From Pleurocapsa minor GSE-CHR-MK 17-07R (lineage in GTDB: Bacteria; Chloroflexota; Anaerolineae; Aggregatilineales; Phototrophicaceae), in NCBI GenBank assembly GCA_019359125.1, contig JAHHHY010000015.1, positions 1 through 64,000 of the forward strand: 64,000 bases of DNA. The letters run 5' to 3'. Under the pieces are notes generated by a model, which did no database searches, was not told the origin of the DNA, and saw nothing but the letters and a program-made list of their open reading frames with translations. Shown piece by piece: positions 25,158 to 33,212 of this stretch. The position numbers were made by a program, and so were the translations under genes. Position 1 is the stretch's first letter. Every line of letters starts with the position of its first letter.

Positions 25158-25769
25158 ATGCACAGACTGATCAAAACACTGGGTCTCGTCCTGCTGGTCA
25201 TTGGGGCGATGATGATGTTCATGCTGCCGACGCTGGCACAGGACGGCCGCATTAACCAGTCCGACAATCTCGGCGGCTATGCGATTTACTGCGTCGACAA
25301 CAATCTGAATCCAGCCCTGCACTATGACCAGGGCGGCATCCGCGTGCTGGACAGCACCGGCCTTGAAGCCCTGTTTGTCCCGAACGCCGACATCGTTGCG
25401 GTGGGTGAGCCGGAAGAAAATACGCTGCTGGGCAGCGCCGGTTCGCTGAGCCTGTATCGACTGGGCGGCTACCCGTGGTACTTCCAGCTCAATGGCGTGG
25501 ATGACAGCGGCAAGGAATTTGCCTTCCTGTGGCTGGAGTGCGACCAGAGCGCACCGGCAGAAGTTGAAGAACCGGTGATCGATCCGTGCCTCGTGTACAC
25601 GGGTGGCCCGTCGCTGTTCATTTCCATTGACCCGTGCTGCCCGGTGCCCGGCTGGGGCCCGTCGGCATTTGCCCCGTGCTGTCCGTTCCCGTTTGGCGGG
25701 CCGTCTGCACTGGCCCCGTGCTGTTACTCTGGCCCATCCGACCTGGATGCCATCAAGCTGGCCTGCTAG
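25158..25769 (+). CDS. Secreted CCP-tailed protein, tandem paralogue 2
   Basis: A 203-residue paralogue of the preceding gene, unknown in function. The signal peptide (to about LAQDG) and the domain to about residue 140 are nearly the same. The tail is expanded into short repeats with double cysteines: IDPCCPVPGWGPSA, FAPCCPFPFGGPSA, LAPCCYSGPSD. The unit is roughly GPSAxAPCC. The strong conservation of the domain at DNA level argues for a recent duplication, while the tails have diverged by repeat expansion. A bidirectional terminator ends the pair. Confidence 0.78.
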   Translation: MHRLIKTLGLVLLVIGAMMMFMLPTLAQDGRINQSDNLGGYAIYCVDNNLNPALHYDQGGIRVLDSTGLEALFVPNADIVAVGEPEENTLLGSAGSLSLYRLGGYPWYFQLNGVDDSGKEFAFLWLECDQSAPAEVEEPVIDPCLVYTGGPSLFISIDPCCPVPGWGPSAFAPCCPFPFGGPSALAPCCYSGPSDLDAIKLAC

Positions 25770-25801
25770 GTCTGGCTGATTCAGGCATCACCTGAACATA
25801 C

Positions 25802-25846
25802 AAAAAGCACCCGCGCAGCCGAACCAAGGCTGCGCGGGTGCTTTTT
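25802..25846. terminator. Bidirectional terminator between convergent genes
   Basis: A perfect 19-bp stem: AAAAAGCACCCGCGCAGCC pairs with GGCTGCGCGGGTGCTTTTT around a seven-base loop. Poly-A on one side and poly-T on the other serve both the rightward secreted-protein genes and the leftward gene ending at 25862. Confidence 0.93.
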
Positions 25847-25861
25847 ATTCTGGTGACTATT

Positions 25862-26218
25862 TCAGGCGTTGGCGCTGTGCTGTTTGGCGGCTTTCTCCAG
25901 CGCGCGCTGTGCCTCGCGCACGTTGATCTTGGGGGCGGCTGCGCTGTAAAACCGCGCGGCCGTCGCGGCCACGGCGCGCTGTCCGTCGGCGCTGGCATCG
26001 GTTGTGTCGATGACAAAATCCTCTTCGGACAGGTCGTCAATCGGCTCCAGCTTGATTTCGGTCACGTTCTCGCGGCGCACCCGTTCCAGATTCAGCCGGC
26101 GCTTGTCTGCGTCCGCGGACTTCGCGGCATCCCCGGCGGCCTGATAGTAATCGCGGATGCGCGTCTCCAGCTCAATTGCGAACGCCATCACGGCGCCAAA
26201 GGTGTTGATGTCTGTCAT
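25862..26218 (-). CDS. Small helical acidic protein, unknown function
   Basis: A 118-residue soluble protein, not recognised. It is predicted all-helical, rich in charged residues and alanine (FAIELETRIRDYYQAAGDAA, RRLNLERVRRENVTEIKLEP, REAQRALEKAAKQ). The first helix has the E/Y pattern of ferritin-like or rubrerythrin-like proteins (ELETRIRDYY), but a full four-helix set of metal ligands cannot be shown. ATG 26218 was chosen because the 26 codons before it run through repeat DNA. A shared terminator stands at its 3-prime side. Confidence 0.6.
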   Translation of the reverse strand: MTDINTFGAVMAFAIELETRIRDYYQAAGDAAKSADADKRRLNLERVRRENVTEIKLEPIDDLSEEDFVIDTTDASADGQRAVAATAARFYSAAAPKINVREAQRALEKAAKQHSANA

Positions 26219-26271
26219 GGGTTCCTCGCGGAAGGGCAGGCGAAAGGGTAACGTTCCGTAGTTCCGTAGTA

Positions 26272-26299
26272 GTAGTGGCAAGGCATGCCTTGCCACTAC
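26272..26299. repeat. 28-bp perfect palindrome GTAGTGGCAAGGCA
   Basis: GTAGTGGCAAGGCA is followed directly by its exact reverse complement. The outer GTAG/CTAC ends recall the CCCTAC/GTAGGG borders of the other hairpin elements in the window (33030, 59741, 62893), so this may be a solo end of a related family. Confidence 0.75.
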
Positions 26300-26321
26300 A
26301 AACAGGCTGGTTGATGGTTAT

Positions 26322-26370
26322 GCCTCACCCCGTTTCGCTCCGCTCAACCGCCAGGGTTTCGGGGTGAGGC
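26322..26370. repeat. GCCTCACCCC repeat, internally deleted copy
   Basis: Its 49 bases equal the 84-base copy at 26471 minus an exact 35-base central segment (the CCCCTCTCCAC hairpin and flank). The ends are GCCTCACCCC and GGGGTGAGGC. Confidence 0.8.
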
Positions 26371-26470
26371 TATTTTGGCGGACACGGTAGATCGCGTCCC
26401 TGCGACAGAACCGGCAGATCTTTATGGGCTGTTCGTAAGCCGAATAGCGCCCATGAGTTTCTCTGCCTGC

Positions 26471-26554
26471 GCCTCACCCCGTTTCGCTCCGCTCAACCGC
26501 CCCTCTCCACAACGTGGAGAGGGGCAGAAACCCGTCAGGGTTTCGGGGTGAGGC
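26471..26554. repeat. GCCTCACCCC repeat, full copy
   Basis: An 84-base element with 10-bp terminal inverted repeats (GCCTCACCCC / GGGGTGAGGC) and a perfect internal hairpin CCCCTCTCCAC-aac-GTGGAGAGGGG at 26500-26524. It sits 22 bases beyond the 3-prime end of mmsA. There is no coding capacity. Confidence 0.82.
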
Positions 26555-26576
26555 AGGTTTTAGGCCTGACGACGGC

Positions 26577-28028
26577 CTAGAACCAGCGCTCGATGACGAT
26601 TTTGCGGTCGGTGAAGAATTCGATCGCGTCCGGGCCCTGGCCATGCAGGTCGCCGAAGAACGAATCCTTCTTGCCGCCGAACGGGAACGACGCGGTGGCC
26701 GCGGCCACGCCCACATTGATGCCGATGTTGCCGGCGTTCACGCGATACTTGAACTCGCGCGCATCGCGGCCGCTGCTGGTGAAGATGCTGGCGGCGTTGC
26801 CAAACTTGCTGGCGTTGACCAGCTCGACCGCTTCGTCGAAGTCATCGGCGTGCATGATCGACAGCACGGGGCCAAAGATTTCGTCGCGGGCGACGCTCAT
26901 GTCCATCGTGACGCCATCGAGGATGGTCGGGCCGACAAACGAGCCGTTCTCGAAGCCTTCGACCGTCTTGCCACGGCCGTCCAGCACGGGGGTGGCGCCT
27001 TCGGCCACGCCCTCGCTGATCATGCGCTCGATGCGTTCACGTGCCGAGGCTGAAATGACCGTGCCCATCTGCGTCGTCTCACTCAGGCCATAGCCCACGC
27101 GCAGCGACGATGCCTGCTTGACCAGCTCGTCGCGCAGCGGCTCGTAGGCATCGCCCACCGCCACCACCACCGAACCCGCCAGACAACGCTGGCCGGCGCA
27201 GCCGTAGGCCGAGCCCATGATGTTCTTCACGCTGGCAGCCATGTCGGCGCCGGGCATGACGACGATATAGTTCTTGGCGCCGCCCTGGGCCTGCACGCGC
27301 TTGCCATGTTTGGCGCACGTCTCATACACGATGCGGGCGACCGGGGTGCTGCCCACAAACGACACGCCGACGATGCCGGGGTGCGTCATCACGGCGGTCG
27401 AGACTTCCTTGCCGCCGTGCACCATGTTCACGACGCCTTCGGGCATGTCCAGATCGTGCAGGATTTCCATCATCAGCTCGCTGCTGAGCGGGGTCTGCGG
27501 CGACGGCTTCAGCACGTAGGTGTTGCCCAGCACGATGGCCGTGGGCAGGAACCACAGCGGCACCATCATCGGGAAGTTGAACGGGGTGATGGCCGCGAAT
27601 ACGCCCATCGGCTGGCGCTCCGCCGTTTCATCGATGCCGCTGGAGATATCCTCGGTCTTGTAGCCGCGCGCGAACGACGGCACGCTGATGGCGAAGTCAA
27701 CGCTTTCGATGCCGCGGCGCACTTCACCACGGGCTTCGTCGCGCGTCTTGCCGTTTTCTTCCACCACCACGCGCGCCAGGTCTTCGAAGCGTTCTTCCAG
27801 CAGCGCCTTATAGCGGTACATGTACTGGGCACGGCTGAGGATCGGGGTGCTGCGCCATTCGGGATAGGCAGCCTCGGCAGCCTTGACCGTCTTGTCTACA
27901 TCTTCGAGCGTGCCTTCGGGCACGTGCGCCAGCACATCGCAGGTGGCAGGATTGACGACCGGGGTCACTTTGTCGGAGGTGCTTTCGACCCATTCCCCGC
28001 CGATGTAGTGCTTCAGTGTGCGTACCAT
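26577..28028 (-). CDS. mmsA: Methylmalonate-semialdehyde dehydrogenase (CoA-acylating)
   Basis: This enzyme converts malonate or methylmalonate semialdehyde to acetyl-CoA or propionyl-CoA, the last step of myo-inositol breakdown (IolA) or of valine breakdown (MmsA). The 483-residue chain has the aldehyde dehydrogenase fold with AITPFNFPMMVPLWFLP, the cofactor loop GVSFVGSTPVAR and the catalytic cysteine in GCAGQRCLAGS. The missing general-base glutamate (QAQGGAKN instead of an ELGG motif) is typical of the CoA-dependent family. ATG 28028 has AGGAG 11 bases upstream. The promoter carries the same LacI-type operator as iolC at 41475, which favours the inositol role. Confidence 0.93.
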   Translation of the reverse strand: MVRTLKHYIGGEWVESTSDKVTPVVNPATCDVLAHVPEGTLEDVDKTVKAAEAAYPEWRSTPILSRAQYMYRYKALLEERFEDLARVVVEENGKTRDEARGEVRRGIESVDFAISVPSFARGYKTEDISSGIDETAERQPMGVFAAITPFNFPMMVPLWFLPTAIVLGNTYVLKPSPQTPLSSELMMEILHDLDMPEGVVNMVHGGKEVSTAVMTHPGIVGVSFVGSTPVARIVYETCAKHGKRVQAQGGAKNYIVVMPGADMAASVKNIMGSAYGCAGQRCLAGSVVVAVGDAYEPLRDELVKQASSLRVGYGLSETTQMGTVISASARERIERMISEGVAEGATPVLDGRGKTVEGFENGSFVGPTILDGVTMDMSVARDEIFGPVLSIMHADDFDEAVELVNASKFGNAASIFTSSGRDAREFKYRVNAGNIGINVGVAAATASFPFGGKKDSFFGDLHGQGPDAIEFFTDRKIVIERWF

Positions 28029-28046
28029 TTGGGTAAATTTCTCCTG

Positions 28047-28062
28047 ATGCAATCGATTGCAT
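28047..28062. promoter_or_regulatory. LacI-type operator, mmsA copy
   Basis: ATGCAATCGATTGCAT is a perfect 16-bp palindrome with a central CG, the form recognised by LacI/GalR-family repressors. It begins just downstream of the -10 box of the mmsA promoter, covering the predicted start point. The identical 16 bases occur at 41404 before iolC. Confidence 0.78.
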
Positions 28063-28070
28063 GAACGTTA

Positions 28071-28098
28071 AGTGTAACGCCGTTTAGGGCAAGGTCAA
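28071..28098 (-). promoter_or_regulatory. mmsA promoter
   Basis: Read leftward: TTGACC, a 16-base spacer, TACACT. The LacI-type palindrome starts nine bases after the -10 box, so a bound repressor would block initiation. Confidence 0.65.
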
Positions 28099-28204
28099 AA
28101 AGAAAACAGGCCCGCCTGAGGATGCGTCCGGAGCGGTGCCCAATTGTATACACAGCATGATAATGGCAGCATGCGGCGGCAATCAATACCCGCGCCTGCG
28201 CCCT

Positions 28205-29140
28205 CTAGGGCTTGAGTGTGCTGTCCGCGTCGTCCGTGCTCAGGATAGACTTTGGCAGGCCATCCAGCGGCTTGGTTTTCAGGCGCATGGTGTCTTCTTC
28301 CTTGAGCGACACCGGGCGCAGCTCGACAGTGGAAATGTCGTTCGGGTCATTCGTCTCGTCGGCTTCCACCTTGACGATGATCACGCTCACGTTGTCTTCA
28401 CCGCCGCGCTGATTGGCGAGGTCGATCATGGCCAGCGAGGCATCCGCGGGGTTGGGGAAGCGCAGCGCAATCTCCCCGATTTCAGCGGGCTTTACGTGGC
28501 GCGTCAGGCCGTCTGAGCACAGGATCATGCGGTCGCTGATCTCGAGCTGAAGCGAATAGATATCGACTTCGACTTCCTCGCTCTGGCCCAGCGCCCTGTA
28601 GAGCACGTTTTTCATCGGGTGTTCTTCGGCCTGTTCGTGGGTCAGATGGCCGGCGGCGACCAGCGCCTCAACAAAGCTGTGGTCGGCGGTCACCTGGGTG
28701 ATGCGGCGTGCGCGCGCTTCCACATGATAGGCGCGGCTGTCGCCCACATGCGCCAGCAGCGCGTGCGTGCCGCGCACCAGCGCCAGCGTGACGGTCGTGC
28801 CCATGCCGCGCTTGTCCGGATTATTCGCGGCCAGCTGCACGATATTCAGGTTCGCCAGCTTGATGGCTTCCTGCATTTTGATGGTGATGAACTCGTCGGT
28901 CAAGGTCTCCAGATGCGCCCGATTGGCATATTCCGACTGCGCGAGCGCGTCTTCCACGGCCTGCACTGCCAGCCCGCTGGCTTCTTCGCCAGCCGCCGCG
29001 CCGCCCATCCCATCGGCCACAACCGCGAGCGCGAATTCGGCATCGCTCCACAGGCGCAGGCTGTCTTCGTTGTTATCTCGCACCTGTCCAACACTGGTTC
29101 GTGCGCTGCAGACCAGACGGATATAACGTTCTGCGCCCAT
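28205..29140 (-). CDS. PP2C-family Ser/Thr protein phosphatase
   Basis: A 311-residue metal-dependent phosphatase that would reverse Hanks-kinase phosphorylation. The PP2C motifs are complete and in order: RDNNEDS, VADGMGGAAAGE, MGTTVTLAL, HVGDSRAYH, TADHSF, ILCSDGLTRH and GGEDNVSVIIV, so the metal-binding aspartates are present. A C-terminal tail of about 60 residues (EADETNDPND onward) lies beyond the catalytic domain and has no membrane helix. It is divergent from the atypical kinase at 29354; such kinase-phosphatase pairs usually act on the same targets. Confidence 0.94.
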   Translation of the reverse strand: MGAERYIRLVCSARTSVGQVRDNNEDSLRLWSDAEFALAVVADGMGGAAAGEEASGLAVQAVEDALAQSEYANRAHLETLTDEFITIKMQEAIKLANLNIVQLAANNPDKRGMGTTVTLALVRGTHALLAHVGDSRAYHVEARARRITQVTADHSFVEALVAAGHLTHEQAEEHPMKNVLYRALGQSEEVEVDIYSLQLEISDRMILCSDGLTRHVKPAEIGEIALRFPNPADASLAMIDLANQRGGEDNVSVIIVKVEADETNDPNDISTVELRPVSLKEEDTMRLKTKPLDGLPKSILSTDDADSTLKP

Positions 29141-29353
29141 GCAGGGGCTCCTCGGAGACTGATAAACTAACTGAATTGTACAAATAGCGGGCAGGCGCGC
29201 AAGCGGCGCGCATGAAGAAGTGGTTGAGAAAGCGTAGTGCAGCCGCCCCTGTTGTCAGCACCGGCCGTGTGCCATTATTGTGATGGTGCCGTTTGCTGGC
29301 CACGCCCGCAACACTTGCACCTGAAATGCTCGCCCATTTGACGGGAAATCTGC

Positions 29354-30481
29354 ATGGCACGTCTGACCGATCGCTATCGCATTGAAAATTTCATCGACAC
29401 GTTTGCGCTGGGGCATTATGCCCGTGTGCTGAGCGCATTTGACAAACAAACAAGCAGCACGGTGGCCTTCAAGGTGCTGCGTCCGGAGCATCTCGATCCT
29501 GATGGCGACATGCGCTGGGAATACAAGGCCTTCGCCAACGAGGCCGATTTGCTGACGAAGATGTCGGCGCAGGGGCAAGTCATTCGTCTGCTGGACTGCG
29601 GCTACATCGAATCGAACGCGGAAGCGCCGGCCAGCGGCGAGATGGTGGCGTTCGAGGGTGATGCGGCGGCCTTTGCCCGCGAGGCGCGCTCGTTTGCCGA
29701 AAAGGGCTGGCGGCCGTTTCTGGTGCAGGAATACATCCCGCGCACGCGCAGCATGTTTTATCTGATGCGGCCCGACAAGGCCAACAGCACGCGCCAGCGC
29801 CTGCCCACCGAAGAAGGCCTGTCGCTGGCGATGCAGTTTGCCGACCTGCTGCGCGCGGCCCACCGCCAGAACATCGTGTATCTGGACCACAAGCTGGAGC
29901 ACGTGTACTGGGACGGCGCGACGCTGCGCGTGATCGACTGGAACAGCTCGCGTCTGCTGGCCGGCACCGAAAAGGAAAACGAAGCTGTCTTTCGCCAGGA
30001 CGTGCATAACCTGTGCGTGGGCATCCTGTACTCGCTGTTCACGGGCATGTCGCCACAAAAGACGGCGCTGCGCCCGCAGCCCGGCTCGCAGAGCGAAGTC
30101 GAGGCGCGCTATGCCGATATCACCGCGCTGGACTTTGGCAATGAGCCGACGCTGAGCGCGGGCGTGCAGAAGCTGTTGCAGCAGGGCGCGGCCATGCAGC
30201 TCCACACCGCCGACGACCTGTCGTATGCGCTGCGCGAAGTGGCGATTGCGCACGGCTGGGACTTCCCTGGCGCGTATACCAGCCCGCACAGCCGCGATGC
30301 CCGCGCTGCCGTCCGCGCCGGCCTGATGAAGGTGCGCGCTGGCGAGGAATCCCTTCGCGATGCCCGCGACCTGTTCCTGGATGCGGCCACGCTGGACGAT
30401 ATCTCCGAGGAACAGTCGGCCGAGCTGATGCGGCTGGCCCGCGCCGTCAGCGATATGCTGAATCTGCGCGTCGTGCCCTGA
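29354..30481 (+). CDS. Atypical Ser/Thr protein kinase-like protein
   Basis: A 375-residue soluble kinase-fold protein without membrane helix. The VAIK lysine is present (TVAFKVLRPEH), but the glycine loop is absent (DTFALGHYARVL). HRD is replaced by YLDHKLEHVYW and DFG by DWN (LRVIDWNSSRLL). The catalytic-loop Asp, its Lys and the metal Asp therefore survive in altered settings, so activity is possible but uncertain. A pseudokinase that reads a signal is the alternative. The C-terminal 100 residues are helical and Ala-rich. It is divergent from the PP2C gene and followed by the secreted PPC-repeat gene. Confidence 0.8.
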   Translation: MARLTDRYRIENFIDTFALGHYARVLSAFDKQTSSTVAFKVLRPEHLDPDGDMRWEYKAFANEADLLTKMSAQGQVIRLLDCGYIESNAEAPASGEMVAFEGDAAAFAREARSFAEKGWRPFLVQEYIPRTRSMFYLMRPDKANSTRQRLPTEEGLSLAMQFADLLRAAHRQNIVYLDHKLEHVYWDGATLRVIDWNSSRLLAGTEKENEAVFRQDVHNLCVGILYSLFTGMSPQKTALRPQPGSQSEVEARYADITALDFGNEPTLSAGVQKLLQQGAAMQLHTADDLSYALREVAIAHGWDFPGAYTSPHSRDARAAVRAGLMKVRAGEESLRDARDLFLDAATLDDISEEQSAELMRLARAVSDMLNLRVVP

Positions 30482-30502
30482 CGCCCATGCGCCGGAACGC
30501 GC

Positions 30503-30508
30503 TATAAT
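30503..30508 (+). promoter_or_regulatory. -10 box candidate before secreted repeat protein
   Basis: A perfect TATAAT stands 34 bases before the ATG at 30542. The only -35-like hexamer is CTGACG at 19-base spacing, so the promoter is tentative. Confidence 0.35.
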
Positions 30509-30541
30509 GCTGGCACTTTGCTGCCATTGAACAGACTGCCG

Positions 30542-32050
30542 ATGCCCCGTTTGACCATGCTTCTTCTCCTGACGATGCTGCTCTGCCTGAGCGGATTCGT
30601 GCTGCCTGCGCAGGCCCAGGTGGAAGGCGGCTCGGTCATCGAGACGGTGGCGGGCGAGGCCGAGGGCATCATCTATGGGGCCCGCCGCGACGCCGAGATT
30701 AACGACGAGACGCCGCGGCTGGTGTATGCCTTTGCCGGGCTGCGCGGCGAACGCATCAGCGCCAGCATGCGCATCACGTCCGGCGACCTGGTGGGCGCGC
30801 TGCTGCTCATCAACGCGGACGGCCAGATTGTCGCGTCGGCGCAGGGCGCGGGGATGCTGGAATTCGACAGCCTGCGCCTGCCCGGCAGCGGCCTGTATGC
30901 GCTGGTGGTGACGCGTTTCGGCGGTTCGACCGGCACCACACGCGGGGGTTTCAGCCTGTCTCTTGACCGCCAGGGCGCGAGTGCCGACGACGGCAGCGCG
31001 CTGCGCATCGGTGACCAGGTGATTGGCGAAATTTCAAACAGCGCCCCGCGCCTGTTTTACACCTTTCGCGCCGGCCGTGGCGACGTGCTCACGATTCAGA
31101 TGCGCCGCCTGAGCGGGAATCTGGATGCGCGCCTGCAAGTGACCGACAGCGCCGGCAACGTGATCGCGGACAATGACGAAATCCTCGGCTCTGGCTCGCT
31201 GGATGCCGCGATCGAGTCACTCGTAATTACGCAGGATGCCTCGTATGTGATCGTGGCCTCGCGCTTCGGCGGCGAGTCTGGCGACAGCGTGGGCGATTTC
31301 CTGCTCACGCTGGACACGACCGCCAACAGCGCCCTGGGCACCAGCGCCCTGCTGGCCGCCCCGCTGCAACCCGGCGCGACCGTGACCGGGGCGCTGGACA
31401 GCGACCGCTACGCGCAGTTCTACCGCTTCGAGGGACGGCGCGACGATGTGGTCAGCGTGCGCATGGCGCGTTCCGGCGAGGGCAACCTGGATACGCTGCT
31501 GGCGATCACGGACAGCGCGCTGACGGAACTGGCGGTCAACGACGACACCGAAGGCTCGCAGAATTCAGCCATCGAGAATTTCGTGCTGCCGGGCGACGGC
31601 GTGTACTACATTATCGCCACGCGCTACGAACGCGCCGCCGGCCAGACCGAGGGCGGCTACAGCCTGACGCTGGAGAATAACGGCAGCATCTTCGCGGGTG
31701 TGCCGCTGGGCGCGCTGCGCCTGACCTACGGCTCGACGGTGGGCGGCTATATCGACGATGCCGCGCCGGAGACGCTGTATGCCTTCCAGGGGCAGGCGGG
31801 CGACCTGATCACCATCGCCATGAGCCGCGCCGATGGCACGCTTGACTCGTTTGTCACGCTGCTGGACAGCCGCCTGAATGTGCTGCTGACCGATGACGAC
31901 GGGGCAGGCCAGCAGAATGCGCGCATCGACCGCTATGTGCTGCCCGCCACCGGCGTGTACTATATCCGCGCGGCGCGCTTTGAGAATCCGAATGGCGGCC
32001 CGGCGACCTTTGGCAGCTACCTGCTGGTGCTGGCGCAGCTTTTTGACTGA
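30542..32050 (+). CDS. Secreted protein of four PPC-like beta-sandwich repeats
   Basis: A 502-residue exported protein with a signal peptide (MPRLTMLLLLTMLLCLSGF, cleavage near AQAQ). The rest is four tandem repeats of about 115 residues. Each shows a Y/F-x-F-x-[GA]-x2-G[DE] start (RLVYAFAGLRGE, RLFYTFRAGRGD, QFYRFEGRRDD, TLYAFQGQAGD) and a LPGxGxYxxxxxR end (LPGSGLYALVVTRFG, LPGDGVYYIIATRYE, LPATGVYYIRAARFE). This matches bacterial pre-peptidase C-terminal (PPC) domains, usually carbohydrate- or protein-binding, here without an attached enzyme. The third repeat is the least regular at its start. ATG 30542 begins the signal peptide; the TTG at 30518 would add a poor leader. Confidence 0.82.
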   Translation: MPRLTMLLLLTMLLCLSGFVLPAQAQVEGGSVIETVAGEAEGIIYGARRDAEINDETPRLVYAFAGLRGERISASMRITSGDLVGALLLINADGQIVASAQGAGMLEFDSLRLPGSGLYALVVTRFGGSTGTTRGGFSLSLDRQGASADDGSALRIGDQVIGEISNSAPRLFYTFRAGRGDVLTIQMRRLSGNLDARLQVTDSAGNVIADNDEILGSGSLDAAIESLVITQDASYVIVASRFGGESGDSVGDFLLTLDTTANSALGTSALLAAPLQPGATVTGALDSDRYAQFYRFEGRRDDVVSVRMARSGEGNLDTLLAITDSALTELAVNDDTEGSQNSAIENFVLPGDGVYYIIATRYERAAGQTEGGYSLTLENNGSIFAGVPLGALRLTYGSTVGGYIDDAAPETLYAFQGQAGDLITIAMSRADGTLDSFVTLLDSRLNVLLTDDDGAGQQNARIDRYVLPATGVYYIRAARFENPNGGPATFGSYLLVLAQLFD

Positions 32051-32074
32051 GAGAAGGCGAGACAAGACAGGCTT

Positions 32075-32584
32075 ATGCAGAAACGACTTATTTTCATCGG
32101 CGCGGGCATCGTCCTCGCCTTGCTGGTTGTCGTGGTGACGACCGCGCTGCTCACCCCTGAATCGACGAATCCGGCGGCGGATAACGCAGTCTTGTTCGTG
32201 CAGGACGTGCTGACCGGCAACGATGCCGAGGCGCTCAGCCTGCTGGCGCCTGCGCCTGCCGCGTGGGTTGCTGAAAACTGTCCCGGCGGCGTGCCCAGCG
32301 GCTGCATCGCGCCGACCATTCCTGACGACTGGGGCCGTTTTGAACGCGCTGTGTTCCGCCGTGGCGCGCTGGTGGGCAGTGCCTGGAACATGGACATCAT
32401 CGGTTTTTACGAGGCTGGCGTGGGCAGCACCGGCGTGTGCGCGCATACGCGTATGGAGCAGGATGCGTCTGGCGCGTGGCTGGTGGCCGAATATGCCGGC
32501 TTCATCCACTGCGGTGACCCGGCGTCGAGGTTGATGGCCACCAATCCGGATACGCCGAATCGCGTGCCGGCGGCCTCCCCGTGA
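32075..32584 (+). CDS. Membrane-anchored exported protein, unknown function
   Basis: A 169-residue protein, not recognised. The N-terminal helix (LIFIGAGIVLALLVVVVTTALL) acts as a membrane anchor or signal. The outside part has four or more cysteines (ENCPGG, SGCIAP, TGVCAH, IHCGDP) that could form disulfides, and a C-terminal segment similar in layout to NTF2-like or lumazine-type stress domains (AVLFVQDVLTGNDAEALSLL), a common shape for small exported regulators. It follows the PPC-repeat gene by 24 bases and overlaps the next gene by four bases, so the three are probably one operon. Confidence 0.72.
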   Translation: MQKRLIFIGAGIVLALLVVVVTTALLTPESTNPAADNAVLFVQDVLTGNDAEALSLLAPAPAAWVAENCPGGVPSGCIAPTIPDDWGRFERAVFRRGALVGSAWNMDIIGFYEAGVGSTGVCAHTRMEQDASGAWLVAEYAGFIHCGDPASRLMATNPDTPNRVPAASP

Positions 32585-33009
32585 GACGTATTGGCATTGG
32601 GCTGCTGGCCGCGCTGCTGGCGGGCTGTGCCCCGTACAGCCCGCCTGACTTTCTGGCGCACACGCCCGGCCCCGGCATCAGCGTGTTTGATAGCCGCCTG
32701 CGGGGGGATGCGTTCGAAATCGATGTGCCGGAGGGCTGGCGCGTGATTACCGGACCGGCACAGTTCCCGTTGTCGATCGTCATGGCGGGCGCGGACTGCC
32801 AGTTGATTCAGCTTGGTATTGGCGCGTTTGCGCCTGAAATTCCGGCTGAGTGCGCCGAACAGGACATGCAGACGATTCGCCGTGAGACGGCTGTCCTGCT
32901 GCCGGACGGCGCGCTGACACTGGCCGGGTCGCATCCCGGCGGGCCTGATGGGCAGGCGTTTGAGGTGTTGTTTGAGGCTGTGGCCGCCAGCGTGCGGGCG
33001 CGGGATTGA
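32581..33009 (+). CDS. Small lipoprotein, unknown function
   Basis: A 142-residue predicted lipoprotein with lipobox LLAGC at residues 12-16, so the mature protein would be lipid-anchored at Cys16. The remainder has a FDVPEGW-like start (FEIDVPEGWRVITG) seen in PsbP/DUF-type surface proteins, and three further cysteines. No function is assigned. The GTG start overlaps the stop of the preceding gene as GTGA. Confidence 0.7.
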   Translation: MRRIGIGLLAALLAGCAPYSPPDFLAHTPGPGISVFDSRLRGDAFEIDVPEGWRVITGPAQFPLSIVMAGADCQLIQLGIGAFAPEIPAECAEQDMQTIRRETAVLLPDGALTLAGSHPGGPDGQAFEVLFEAVAASVRARD

Positions 33010-33029
33010 GGTGACTCCGGTGAAATAAA

Positions 33030-33169
33030 TCAGTGGGCGCGTCGCGACGCGCCCCTACGCCCCAACCTTGTGGAGCGTGAATCAATGCGATTTTTGTTAG
33101 GCATAAATACAAAACGTGATGACCTGTCGAGTCGGCCATTGTAGGGGCGCGTCGCGACGCGCCCACTGA
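33030..33169. mobile_element. 140-bp MITE-like element with 29-bp hairpin ends
   Basis: The two ends are exact 29-bp inverted repeats, and each end itself contains the 20-bp palindrome GGGCGCGTCGCGACGCGCCC (33035-33054 and 33145-33164) next to CTAC/GTAG. The interior of about 80 bases is AT-rich and non-coding. A related copy is at 62893-63025 and a solo palindrome at 16289. No transposase was found in the window. Confidence 0.75.
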
Positions 33170-33212
33170 GTATTCTCCTCACGCAATCTGAATATGCCCC
33201 GGTTATTTCCCC

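Larger units (their letters stand above)
26219..26576. other. Intergenic repeat cluster
   Basis: No gene is visible in 358 bases. The stretch holds a 28-bp perfect palindrome (26272-26299) and two copies of a GCCTCACCCC-ended repeat (26322-26370 and 26471-26554), each listed separately. The sequence between them is unremarkable. Confidence 0.7.

Noticed and set aside
24455-25769. Assembly duplication explaining the tandem secreted genes
   Set aside because: The two copies differ at many third-codon positions, have unrelated tails and different spacers, so they are true paralogues.
29255-30289. Leftward frame opposite the atypical kinase
   Set aside because: No ribosome site and low-complexity Arg/His/Gln composition. 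The forward frame keeps the kinase Lys and Asp residues.
33030-33169. Insertion sequence
   Set aside because: No transposase is encoded within it or near it, so it is listed only as a MITE-like element.
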